Part shown: piece by piece, positions 1 to 7,144 of the stretch
Position numbering within the stretch: the stretch's first letter is position 1
Layout of the letters: each line of letters opens with the position of its first letter
Assembly: GCA_036771375.1 (NCBI GenBank)
Contig: DAIPHL010000097.1
Span: 1-8,887 of the forward strand
DNA from: DAIPHL01 sp036771375
GTDB lineage: Bacteria; Synergistota; Synergistia; Synergistales; Synergistaceae
Direction: 5' to 3'
DNA length: 8,887 bases
Notes under the pieces: model-generated
What the model saw: the letters and a program-made list of their open reading frames with translations, nothing else
Database searches by the model: none
Told to the model about the DNA's origin: nothing
Program-made: the position numbers and the translations under genes

Positions 1-1
1 G

Positions 2-3000
2 GGACGCATACTCATTCTCCACTTTTTTGACGACTTCCGGACGAGCTACGAGGTCATGAAAATCGAGGAGGTCACCTATGACGACATGAGGGCCCTCATC
101 GACATGGACCTCGTGTACGAGCACCGTTCCCGCGGGTTGACCCCCGACTGCCCCGAACTTCGCGGCTCGGCCCAGAACCCCGACACGTTCTTCCAATCCC
201 GGGAGGCCTGCTCGCCGTACTTCGAGGAGATGCCGAACGTGGTCCAAAGAGCGATGGACCGCTTCGCGGAGTGCATCGGCCGCAAATACCGCCTCTTCGA
301 TTACTTCGGAGCACCGGACGCGGAGAAGGTCCTCGTCATCATGGGAAGCGGTGCCTATGTGGCACGCGAGGCCGTCGAGCACATGGTAGCAAACGGCGAA
401 AAGGTCGGGCTCCTGATCGTCCGGCTCTATCGTCCGTTCGACCTGGGCGCGTTCCTGAACTCGCTGCCCTCGACGGTGCGCTCCATCGCCGTGCTGGACC
501 GTTGCAAAGACCCGGCGGCACCGGGCGAACCGCTCTACATGGATGTCATGGAGGCTCTCTCCGACAGACCCGATATCCTGGTCATCGGCGGCCGTTACGG
601 GCTCTCCTCGAAGGATTTCACCCCCGCCATGGTCAAAGCCGTATACGATGAACTGGGCAAGCTGGAGCCGAAACACGGGTTCGTGGTCGGCATCGAGGAC
701 GACGTCTCCTTCCGTAGTCTGAAATACGATCCAGACTACGTCACGGAGGACCCGAAGTGCGTCCGCTGCCTCTTTTACGGCCTCGGGGCCGACGGCACCG
801 TGGGCGCGAACAAGAACTCGATCAAAATCATCGGCGAGGACACCGATTTCTACGCCCAGGGGTATTTCGAATACGACTCCAAGAAATCGGGAGGCATCAC
901 CACGAGCCACCTCCGCTTCGGCCCGAACCCGATCTATGCGAGCTATTTCGTCAACAAGGCGAACTTCATCGCCTGCCACCAGTTCTCGTTCCTGGAGCGT
1001 TACAACATGCTCAAAAACGCCCTCGACGGTGCGACGTTCCTCGTGAACAGTCCCTACGGCAAGGACGAGATATGGGATCGTCTCCCTCTCACGGTCCAAA
1101 AGCAGATCATCTCCAAGAAGATCAAGCTCTACACGATCGACGCCGTGACGATCGCAAAGGAGACCGGCATGGGCGGGCGGATCAACACGATCATGCAGAC
1201 GTGCTTCTTCGCCATCAGCGGCGTTTTGCCGAAGGACGAGGCGATCGACGCCATCAAGAAATCCATTCGGAAGACCTACGGGCGCAAGGGAGAGAACGTC
1301 GTGAAGCAGAACATCGACGCCGTCGACTCGACGCTCGCCAACCTCTTCGAGGTACGGGTTCCCAAAAAGGCGACCGCGACGTTCGACATGAAACCCGCCG
1401 TGGCCGGAGAAGCTCCGGAGTTCGTCTGTGACGTGCTCGGCCCGATGATGATCAACAACGGCGACTCCCTGCCCGTCTCCGCGATGCCCGAAGACGGCTC
1501 CTATCCGACCGGCACCACGCAGTACGAGAAGAGAAACGTGGCGATCGACATTCCCGTCTGGAATCCGTCCGTGTGCATCCAGTGCGGCAAATGCGCCCTC
1601 GTCTGCCCCCATGCGACGATCCGGGCGAAGGTTTACGACGGTAAGCTCCTCGACGAGGCGCCGGAGACGTTCAAGTCGACCGACGCCAAGTGGGGCGCCG
1701 ACAAGTTCAAAGGCATGAAGTACACGATACAGGTCGCGCCGGAGGATTGCATCGGATGCGGGCTCTGCGTGTACAACTGCCCCGCCAAGGACAAGGCGGA
1801 CGCCTCCCGCAAGGCCATCAACATGACGGAACAGCTCCCCCTGCGCGAATCCGAGAGAAAGAACTGGGAGTTCTTCCTGGAGCTGCCGGACGTCGACCGC
1901 AACCTTCTCAATCACGGCATGGTGAAGGACGTACAGCTTCTGCATCCGCTCTTCGAGTTCTCCGGCGCGTGCGGAGGCTGCGGAGAGACGCCGTACGTCA
2001 AGCTGCTCTCCTCGCTCTTCGGAGACAGAGCGCTCATCGCAAACGCGACCGGATGCAGCTCGATCTACGGCGGCAATCTTCCGACAACCCCCTGGACGTA
2101 CAACGAAGAGGGACGCGGCCCGGCGTGGGCGAACTCGCTCTTCGAGGACAACGCCGAGTTCGGCATGGGCTTCAGGCTCACCCTCGACAAACACCGCGAA
2201 TACGCCTGTGAGCTCCTCGACAAGCTCACGGACGAAGTGGGGGCCGACTTCGTAAAGCAGCTCACGGAGGCGCCGCAGAACACGGACAGGGAGATCGCCG
2301 AGCAGAGGGACCGGATCGAGCTGCTCAAGGAGAAACTGATCTGGAGCGATGCGCCCGAGGCCGAAGAGCTGCTCACCGTCGTGGACGCGCTCGTCAAGAA
2401 GAGCGTCTGGATCCTCGGCGGCGACGGCTGGGCCTATGACATCGGCTACGGCGGCCTCGACCACGTGATCGCCTCCGGACGCAACGTCAACATCCTCGTG
2501 CTCGACACGGAGGTGTACTCGAACACGGGCGGACAGATGTCCAAGGCCACCCCGATGGGGGCCATCGCCAAGTTCGCCGCAGGCGGAAAGCGCCAGGGCA
2601 AGAAGGATCTCGCTCTGATGGCGATGGCATACGGAACGGCATACGTCGGACGCGTCGCAATGGGCGCGAACGACGCCCACACCGTAAAGACCTTCCTCGA
2701 AGCCGAGGCGTTCGACGGGCCGTCGATCATCATCGCCTACAGCCACTGCATCGCACACGGCATCGAGATGTTCAAGGGACTGGAGCAGCAGAAGAAAGCG
2801 GTCGATTGCGGACACTGGATTCTGATGCGCTACAACCCGGCGCTCGCGCTGGAGGGCAAGAATCCTCTCTCCATCGACAGCAAGGCCCCGAGCATCCCCC
2901 TTTCCGATTACATATACAACGAGGTCCGCTACAAGGCCCTTCAGAAGGCCGATCCGAAGACCGCCGCGGCGCTCCTCAAGGAAGCCGAGAGGGATATCAA

Positions 3001-3055
3001 GATGAAGTGGCGCTACTATCAGCACCTGGCAGCCATGGATTACTCGAAAGAATAG
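2..3055 (+). CDS. nifJ: Pyruvate:ferredoxin (flavodoxin) oxidoreductase, 5'-truncated by the window edge
   Basis: This cytoplasmic enzyme oxidatively decarboxylates pyruvate with CoA to acetyl-CoA and CO2, reducing ferredoxin or flavodoxin. The frame is open from position 2, and the residues before the ATG at 56 (HFFDDFRTSYE) match the conserved FFDGFRTSHE segment of the family, so that ATG is internal. About 1017 residues are visible; roughly 185 N-terminal residues should lie outside, giving the usual ~1200. In order, in visible numbering, there is a transketolase-C-like domain (VLVIMGSGAYVAREAVE, ~115), the gamma domain (~250-430), and the EKR segment (YEKRNVAIDIPVWNP, ~505). Two 4Fe-4S motifs follow (CIQCGKCALVCP from ~525, CIGCGLCVYNCP from ~583). 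The TPP domain has cluster cysteines in ACGGCGE (~657), ATGCSS and YSHCIAHG, with GGDGWAYDIGYGG near 805 binding TPP-Mg. The single-chain architecture is the bacterial anaerobe type, not the multi-subunit archaeal form. No promoter or start is visible. Identity is very secure. Confidence 0.97.
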   Translation, partial: GRILILHFFDDFRTSYEVMKIEEVTYDDMRALIDMDLVYEHRSRGLTPDCPELRGSAQNPDTFFQSREACSPYFEEMPNVVQRAMDRFAECIGRKYRLFDYFGAPDAEKVLVIMGSGAYVAREAVEHMVANGEKVGLLIVRLYRPFDLGAFLNSLPSTVRSIAVLDRCKDPAAPGEPLYMDVMEALSDRPDILVIGGRYGLSSKDFTPAMVKAVYDELGKLEPKHGFVVGIEDDVSFRSLKYDPDYVTEDPKCVRCLFYGLGADGTVGANKNSIKIIGEDTDFYAQGYFEYDSKKSGGITTSHLRFGPNPIYASYFVNKANFIACHQFSFLERYNMLKNALDGATFLVNSPYGKDEIWDRLPLTVQKQIISKKIKLYTIDAVTIAKETGMGGRINTIMQTCFFAISGVLPKDEAIDAIKKSIRKTYGRKGENVVKQNIDAVDSTLANLFEVRVPKKATATFDMKPAVAGEAPEFVCDVLGPMMINNGDSLPVSAMPEDGSYPTGTTQYEKRNVAIDIPVWNPSVCIQCGKCALVCPHATIRAKVYDGKLLDEAPETFKSTDAKWGADKFKGMKYTIQVAPEDCIGCGLCVYNCPAKDKADASRKAINMTEQLPLRESERKNWEFFLELPDVDRNLLNHGMVKDVQLLHPLFEFSGACGGCGETPYVKLLSSLFGDRALIANATGCSSIYGGNLPTTPWTYNEEGRGPAWANSLFEDNAEFGMGFRLTLDKHREYACELLDKLTDEVGADFVKQLTEAPQNTDREIAEQRDRIELLKEKLIWSDAPEAEELLTVVDALVKKSVWILGGDGWAYDIGYGGLDHVIASGRNVNILVLDTEVYSNTGGQMSKATPMGAIAKFAAGGKRQGKKDLALMAMAYGTAYVGRVAMGANDAHTVKTFLEAEAFDGPSIIIAYSHCIAHGIEMFKGLEQQKKAVDCGHWILMRYNPALALEGKNPLSIDSKAPSIPLSDYIYNEVRYKALQKADPKTAAALLKEAERDIKMKWRYYQHLAAMDYSKE

Positions 3056-3074
3056 GAGATCGGTCAAAACAAAC

Positions 3075-3114
3075 AGCAGGAAAAGCCGCGGAAATAACCG
3101 CGGCTTTTCCTGCT
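3075..3114. terminator. Bidirectional intrinsic terminator between convergent genes
   Basis: A perfect 17-bp inverted repeat (3075-3091 and 3098-3114) encloses a 6-nt AAATAA loop. The core stem is GCCGCGG/CCGCGGC, flanked by AAAA on the left arm and TTTT on the right. Each strand therefore transcribes a GC-rich hairpin followed by a U-tract, the classic symmetrical design. It starts 20 bp after the PFOR stop and lies 34 bp beyond the stop of the minus-strand binding-protein gene. It should end transcripts arriving from both sides. It is inferred from sequence only. Confidence 0.9.
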
Positions 3115-3147
3115 TTATGTCTGTGAGTATCGAAGAATTGTGTTCCC

Positions 3148-4236
3148 CTACTTTCCGACGATCTCTTCGATCTGTTCATCCGAAAGCTCGTAGTGAAAGA
3201 ACTCCTTGTAAAACCCTCGGACCTCCTTTGTAAGCTCGTCGTAGCCAAAACGATCGGGATACAGTTTGTTCATCGCCCAAAAAATCGTCAGAGGCTGTTC
3301 GATCGTTCTGTTGGCCCAGACGTGCGCGACAACCGGAGTGACGTGTAGACGATCCTCCTGAACCGCTTTCAGCTTTCTGAACCGTTCCTCGGATTTCAGC
3401 TCGGGAATGATCTTCTTGTCGTAAACAAATATGACATCGGGATTCCATTTCAAAAGATCCTCCAGCGTGTAGGTGAAACGACCGCTCGCTCTTCCGTTGT
3501 CCGTGACGCTTTTACCCCCCGCCTTGGATATCCACCACTCGGCGATCACATGTGGCTGCGTAAACTCGTTCACGATACCGTAAAGGGCCTTTTTTCTCGC
3601 TGTCTCCGGGATTTTGGCGACGATCTCATCCGCTTTCGCGACTTTTTCGTCGAAGTACTCCGTGTAGCGTTTCGCGACGTCCTCTTTCCCCAAAATCTCT
3701 CCGAGCAGGTCGATACAAACCTTGACATCGTCCACATTGTCCCATTTGAGATAGATTACCTTGAGACCCTTGCTTGCGAGAAGATCGACGCTGTCTTTTG
3801 ACATGGTGAGACAGACGTCAGGTTTATGTTCGAGCACCGTTTCGATGAGTATCGCGCGATCTGCGTCCTCGAACACGGGTTTTTCAGCCAACTTCGGAAA
3901 GAACTCGTACTGATATTTCCACTTCCCGGTTCTGGTAAACCCAGGGGGGAGGTTGTTGGCAAGACGGTCTCCGGCGCCGATCAGCATGACGAATCCGTTG
4001 AGGACGCCGACCGCACCGAACGTGCCAATGCTCCGTATCTCCTTGGGCAGCTCTACCTCACGCTCCATCATGTCCTTTACGACGTGGGTGGACGTGGACG
4101 TCGTCCCCTTCTGTTCTGATCGTTCCGTCCGGGAGGCCGTTTCGACACCCCCTCGCTCCTGCCTTGCGGAAATGCCGACCACCGCAAGCAGAGCCACGAG
4201 AACCAGGGCAATGACGATCTTGCGTTTCGAAGCCAT
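3148..4236 (-). CDS. Periplasmic substrate-binding protein of a FecB/BtuF-type (TroA-fold) metal-complex ABC importer
   Basis: This protein captures a metal complex outside the inner membrane and delivers it to the permease encoded upstream in the operon. It has 362 residues from the ATG at 4236. Residues 2-6 are basic (ASKRK), 7-21 hydrophobic, with plausible signal peptidase I cleavage after ISA (residue 24). There is no lipobox cysteine, so it looks soluble and periplasmic. A Ser/Thr/charged linker (~25-50) precedes the Peripla_BP_2 fold (VVKDMMEREVELPKEIRSIG, ~52). Typical elements follow: EHKPDVCL (136-143), the long backbone helix (~175-210), EWWISKAGG (233-241), WNPDVIFVYD (264-273) and a YELSDEQIEEI tail. 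An ATG at 4245 is possible but abuts the Shine-Dalgarno sequence. The gene is last in the operon, 31 bp after the ATPase stop. Ligand candidates are siderophore-iron, haem, corrinoid or molybdate/tungstate (MolA-like); nothing visible decides. The family call is secure, the ligand open. Confidence 0.9.
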   Translation of the reverse strand: MASKRKIVIALVLVALLAVVGISARQERGGVETASRTERSEQKGTTSTSTHVVKDMMEREVELPKEIRSIGTFGAVGVLNGFVMLIGAGDRLANNLPPGFTRTGKWKYQYEFFPKLAEKPVFEDADRAILIETVLEHKPDVCLTMSKDSVDLLASKGLKVIYLKWDNVDDVKVCIDLLGEILGKEDVAKRYTEYFDEKVAKADEIVAKIPETARKKALYGIVNEFTQPHVIAEWWISKAGGKSVTDNGRASGRFTYTLEDLLKWNPDVIFVYDKKIIPELKSEERFRKLKAVQEDRLHVTPVVAHVWANRTIEQPLTIFWAMNKLYPDRFGYDELTKEVRGFYKEFFHYELSDEQIEEIVGK

Positions 4237-4245
4237 TGAAACCAT

Positions 4246-4251
4246 CCTCCT
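4246..4251 (-). promoter_or_regulatory. Shine-Dalgarno site that decides the start of the binding-protein gene
   Basis: On the minus strand AGGAGG sits directly against an ATG at 4245 (zero spacing) and 9 nt before a second in-frame ATG at 4236. Zero spacing does not allow normal initiation, so the downstream ATG is preferred. This removes three residues (MVS) and leaves a standard basic n-region, MASKRK. The site lies in the 31-bp gap after the ATPase gene, so the binding protein has its own strong ribosome site rather than relying only on coupling. Confidence 0.75.
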
Positions 4252-4267
4252 CTTTCTATTTTCGCCC

Positions 4268-5059
4268 CTAACGATTCATGACCGGCATACAAACCCTCGA
4301 CCGGTCGTTTTGCAACGGACCGACCTGCACGACCGCCACCAAAACCCGGGTATCGTAGAGCTCACTCAGGCTTTCCGTCGTGACAACTTCGTCGGGCGCT
4401 CCGTCGGATACGATCGAGCCTCCTTTCAAAAGAAACGCCCGGTCGCACGCCAAAAACGCATGTCCCGGATCGTGCGTCGTCATGACGATCGAGTACCCAT
4501 CCTTCGCCAATTCGATCGTCGTCTTGAGCATCTTGATCTGATTGCTGTAATCTAGGCTGGCCGTCGGTTCGTCCATTACAAGCAGTTTCGCCTGCTGAGA
4601 GAGTGCGCGGGCGAGCATGGCCATCTGGCGCTGCCCTCCGCTCAACTCATTGAAGCGTCTTTCCGCGAGCCGGATGATGCCAAGACGCTCCAGGGATTCG
4701 TCGACAATCCTACGATCCTCCACGCTTACACGCCCGCCTAAAGAAGTGTACGACGAACGTCCCATCATCGCCACCTCTCTCACCGTGAAGGGAAAAATCA
4801 GCTCGGACGCCTGCGGGACGTACGCCATGATGCTTGCTCGCTCCCGAACCGAATAGCGGCTCAACCCTTTTCCGAAAAGAAGAAATTCCCCCTTCTTCGG
4901 CTTGAGAAGGCCAAGCAGACACTTCAACAGCGTGGTCTTTCCGGTTCCGTTGGGACCGAGAAGGGAAAGCACACTCCCTTCTCGTAACTCGAAGCTGACG
5001 TCTTCGATCACCGGGCAGCCCTTTCTGTACCAGAACGAGACGTTTCGCGCCTCGAGCAT
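4268..5059 (-). CDS. ABC transporter ATP-binding protein, FecE/BtuD/FhuC type
   Basis: This is the cytoplasmic ATPase that powers the metal-complex importer, acting as a dimer on the FecCD-type permease. From the ATG at 5059 it is 263 residues, the usual family length. All nucleotide-binding motifs are intact: Walker A GPNGTGKTT (35-43), Q-loop YVPQ (Q83), signature LSGGQRQ (139-145), Walker B LLVMDEP with catalytic Glu164, D-loop SLD (168-170) and switch His196 in TTHD. The segment FPFTVREVAMMGRSSYTS (~89-106) is typical of iron and cobalamin importers of this class. The chosen ATG shares its A with the permease TGA stop (TGATG), implying translational coupling; a G-rich AAGGGG lies a few bases upstream. 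A GTG at 5068 would add three residues but is less attractive. Function is secure, substrate unknown. Confidence 0.95.
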   Translation of the reverse strand: MLEARNVSFWYRKGCPVIEDVSFELREGSVLSLLGPNGTGKTTLLKCLLGLLKPKKGEFLLFGKGLSRYSVRERASIMAYVPQASELIFPFTVREVAMMGRSSYTSLGGRVSVEDRRIVDESLERLGIIRLAERRFNELSGGQRQMAMLARALSQQAKLLVMDEPTASLDYSNQIKMLKTTIELAKDGYSIVMTTHDPGHAFLACDRAFLLKGGSIVSDGAPDEVVTTESLSELYDTRVLVAVVQVGPLQNDRSRVCMPVMNR

Positions 5060-6111
5060 CACCCCCACCCCTTACGCGTCTGAGACAGAAGGAGCAGAAA
5101 AAACGGCGTCCCAACGAGAGCGGTCAGAACACCCAGAGGAAGCTCGACGCCGGGCACTCCTCTGACGATGTCGTCGATCAGAAGCAAAAAGAATGAACCG
5201 ATCAGGAAAGATGCGATCGCGACCCTCGGGAAGCTCGCGCCGACAAAAATTCTGGCGACGTGCGGCGTGATCACGCCGACCCAGCCGATGATCCCACAGA
5301 CGCTGACTGTCGAGACGGAGAGCAACGTCGAGCTGATGATGACGACCGTTTTCACGAGATGAACGTTTACACCCATGCTCGTCGCCTCCTCCTCACTGAC
5401 GGCAAGGACATTGATCCTGTTTCTGAACAGGTAGAGAAACGACAGGGAAAAGAGGTAAGGAACGAGCATGTTGAGGATATCCCGATTGTTCCCCTTGCCC
5501 AGGCTTCCCATCAACCAGAATGTGATCGACGGCAGGACGCTCTCCGTGTCCGCCATGTATTTCACGATCGAAAGCATGGCCTGAAACATTCCGGAGACCG
5601 CGATCCCGGCCAGGACAAGTACGGTGATCGATTTGCGTCCGAGCATGCTGCCTACAAAATATGCGATGCCGACCGCGAGAATACCGAACAAAAACGAGAA
5701 AAGCTGAATCTGAAACCAGTTCCCTCCATAAAGCATGCTGAGGGCAGCCCCGAAACCGGCCCCAGACGAAACACCCAGTATATTTGGAGAGACCATGGGG
5801 TTTTTGAAAAGGGTCTGATAGGCAGCCCCGGAGAGCGAAAGCGCACCCCCTGCGAGCAGGGCGAGAACGATCCGAGGCAACCTCACCTGAAGGACCACCG
5901 TGGTCAATGTATCGTCCCAGTACCGCTCCGTTCCGATGATTGGAGAGAAAAGGATTCGAACGAGATCCCCGGGCGAAATTCTAAAACGCCCCACGTAAAA
6001 CGACGTGAAAAAGAGAACGAAAAGACAGCAAAGCAGCGCAAAAATCCGATATCGGAATCCGGCCTCCGAGATCCCGGCTCCTGGGGCGGCCGGTATACTT
6101 CCTCGCCTCAT
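5059..6111 (-). CDS. FecCD-family permease of a metal-complex ABC importer
   Basis: This inner-membrane permease forms the translocation path of the importer, probably as a homodimer since only one permease gene is present. From the ATG at 6111 it is 350 residues with a basic N-terminus and many hydrophobic segments, the first at ~23-40. Family landmarks are RLPRIVLALLAGGALSLSG (77-95), the KNPMVSPNILGVSSGAGFG stretch (103-121), the cytoplasmic SEEEATSMGV (239-248) and the ATPase-coupling region GIIGWVGVITPHVAR (273-287). The C-terminal RGVPGVELPLGVLTALVG (317-334) is also typical. The frame stays open further upstream, but that extension is Arg/Gly-rich read-through inside the preceding gene. 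The chosen ATG overlaps that gene's stop as ATGA and has GGAGGG 7 nt upstream. Siderophore-iron, haem or corrinoid ligands are all compatible with the family. The family call is secure. Confidence 0.95.
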   Translation of the reverse strand: MRRGSIPAAPGAGISEAGFRYRIFALLCCLFVLFFTSFYVGRFRISPGDLVRILFSPIIGTERYWDDTLTTVVLQVRLPRIVLALLAGGALSLSGAAYQTLFKNPMVSPNILGVSSGAGFGAALSMLYGGNWFQIQLFSFLFGILAVGIAYFVGSMLGRKSITVLVLAGIAVSGMFQAMLSIVKYMADTESVLPSITFWLMGSLGKGNNRDILNMLVPYLFSLSFLYLFRNRINVLAVSEEEATSMGVNVHLVKTVVIISSTLLSVSTVSVCGIIGWVGVITPHVARIFVGASFPRVAIASFLIGSFFLLLIDDIVRGVPGVELPLGVLTALVGTPFFLLLLSQTRKGWG

Positions 6112-6950
6112 CGCGCCGCCCTCCGTCGCATCACGACCCTGTGTGCGGATCGGCCGAACATGTGATAGCCGGAACCTCCCTCCGAAATGACGTCGAGCGC
6201 TTCGTCCGCGTTCGTCACCACGACGCCCCCGAGAAGACAGACACCCCTTTCGAAAAAAGCATCCGGCAACATGCTGGCGGTTGGGCCGGCCACCACGATC
6301 GTCGCGTCGTGGCGCGCCATCGCAAGCAGATCCTCCAGCGTGTCGTTGATGAGAGTCGTGCCAGTTATGACCAGAAGATCGGCGCAAGGCACATGACAAG
6401 AAGCCTCCTCCGGGGGGGCGTAAAACGGTTTTTCCCTCTCCTTCAGGGTCAAGGGGTCCATCTCCAAAACCCGGAAGTCCGTTTTGTGATCGATCAGCTT
6501 TCTCAGCATGGGGACCAGCGCGCCGACGACGACCGCTTTACGCACATGCGAGACGTCGACCTCGTCGAATGCGTCCGAATCCATCAGAATCTCGTAACCC
6601 GAGGGCGGCCGTCTTTCCCGGCAGAGCGACGACAGGGCGTTCGCCACGGCGATACCCAACGCACGCTTGAGTACGTTCGGTTCGTCCAGGTAACCCAGAT
6701 ATTCCCGCGCGCTCCTTCCGGCAAGACGCCCCGACAGAGGCATGGCGGCGGCGCTGCTGGGACAGCAAACCGCCTGCGGAATCTCTTTGACCGGGGTGAA
6801 ACAAAGCCCTCCGTGCCCGGTGCCGAGCCGGACCCCGGTGAAGAAGATGCCGATCACCGCCCGCTCTACGGTGATCGAGTCCAGTTCGTCCTTCAAAACA
6901 GCCCCAAGCGCCTCTCTCGTCTCACGGAGAATGGATCGCCCCAAAGCCAT
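6108..6950 (-). CDS. DUF4213/DUF364 protein (putative heavy-metal-chelation family), first gene of the ABC operon
   Basis: This 280-residue protein matches, from memory, the two-domain DUF4213-DUF364 family. The known structure combines an enolase-N-like domain with a Rossmann-like domain, and a heavy-metal-chelation role has been suggested but not proven. The N-terminal part has FFTGVRLGTGHGGLCFTP (36-53) and QAVCCPSS (59-66). The C-terminal part has DLLVITGTTLINDTLEDLL (191-209), VVAGPTASMLPDAFF (219-233) and GGVVVTNADEALDVISEGG (241-259). Possible metal ligands are His46, Cys50, Cys62, Cys63, Cys185, His186 and Cys189. No signal peptide or membrane segment is visible, so it is probably cytoplasmic. 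The ATG at 6950 has a GGAGG about 9 nt upstream. The frame is open back to a TTG at 7100 (330 residues), but that extension is Arg/Ser-rich and lies outside the recognisable domain. Its stop overlaps the permease start by 4 bp, tying it to the transporter. The family call is good, the activity unknown. Confidence 0.85.
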   Translation of the reverse strand: MALGRSILRETREALGAVLKDELDSITVERAVIGIFFTGVRLGTGHGGLCFTPVKEIPQAVCCPSSAAAMPLSGRLAGRSAREYLGYLDEPNVLKRALGIAVANALSSLCRERRPPSGYEILMDSDAFDEVDVSHVRKAVVVGALVPMLRKLIDHKTDFRVLEMDPLTLKEREKPFYAPPEEASCHVPCADLLVITGTTLINDTLEDLLAMARHDATIVVAGPTASMLPDAFFERGVCLLGGVVVTNADEALDVISEGGSGYHMFGRSAHRVVMRRRAAR

Positions 6951-6987
6951 CGCACCGTCCCTCCCGTTCCATCGATGAGATCCGCGA

Positions 6988-7027
6988 AGAGTCGACCGGG
7001 CGCTCCCGGAACCGGAGAGTCGACCGG
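6988..7027. repeat. Pair of 12-bp direct repeats (AGAGTCGACCGG) in the operon leader
   Basis: AGAGTCGACCGG occurs exactly at 6988-6999 and 7016-7027 on the plus strand, with starts 28 bp apart. Each copy contains the palindrome GTCGAC, which occurs twice more in the same intergenic region (7081-7086 and 7266-7271). The spacing and repetition could mark a regulator-binding site or simply reflect local duplication; the sequence does not decide. Confidence 0.6.
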
Positions 7028-7066
7028 TGACAGACCACCTCTTCACTCTTGCGAGCGAATCTACGG

Positions 7067-7091
7067 AAAAAAACATCTTCGTCGACAAGAT
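7067..7091 (-). terminator. Possible weak attenuator: short hairpin plus U7 in the operon leader
   Basis: On the minus strand ATCTT (7091-7087), a 7-nt loop and AAGAT (7079-7075) are followed after one G by seven T residues (7073-7067). The layout resembles an intrinsic terminator inside a 5' leader. The stem is only 5 bp and mostly A-U, so on its own it should terminate poorly. It could matter only if stabilised by a factor, or be chance. Confidence 0.25.
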
Positions 7092-7133
7092 TCCACGCAA
7101 GGTTCCTCCCGCAGGAAGAACGGAGAAGCCGAC

Positions 7134-7144
7134 GCATTGAATGC
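7134..7144. repeat. 11-bp palindrome just downstream of the operon promoter, candidate operator
   Basis: GCATT-G-AATGC is a perfect 5-1-5 inverted repeat about 13-23 nt downstream of the inferred transcription start. That is a plausible position for a repressor that blocks the promoter. It does not look like a canonical Fur box and no regulator gene is visible in the window. An 11-bp palindrome can occur by chance. Confidence 0.3.

Noticed and set aside
6112..6399. N-terminal 96-codon extension of the permease frame
   Set aside because: It lies inside the DUF364 gene in another frame and is Arg/Gly-rich. The ATG at 6111 has a good ribosome site, the ATGA overlap and the standard family length.
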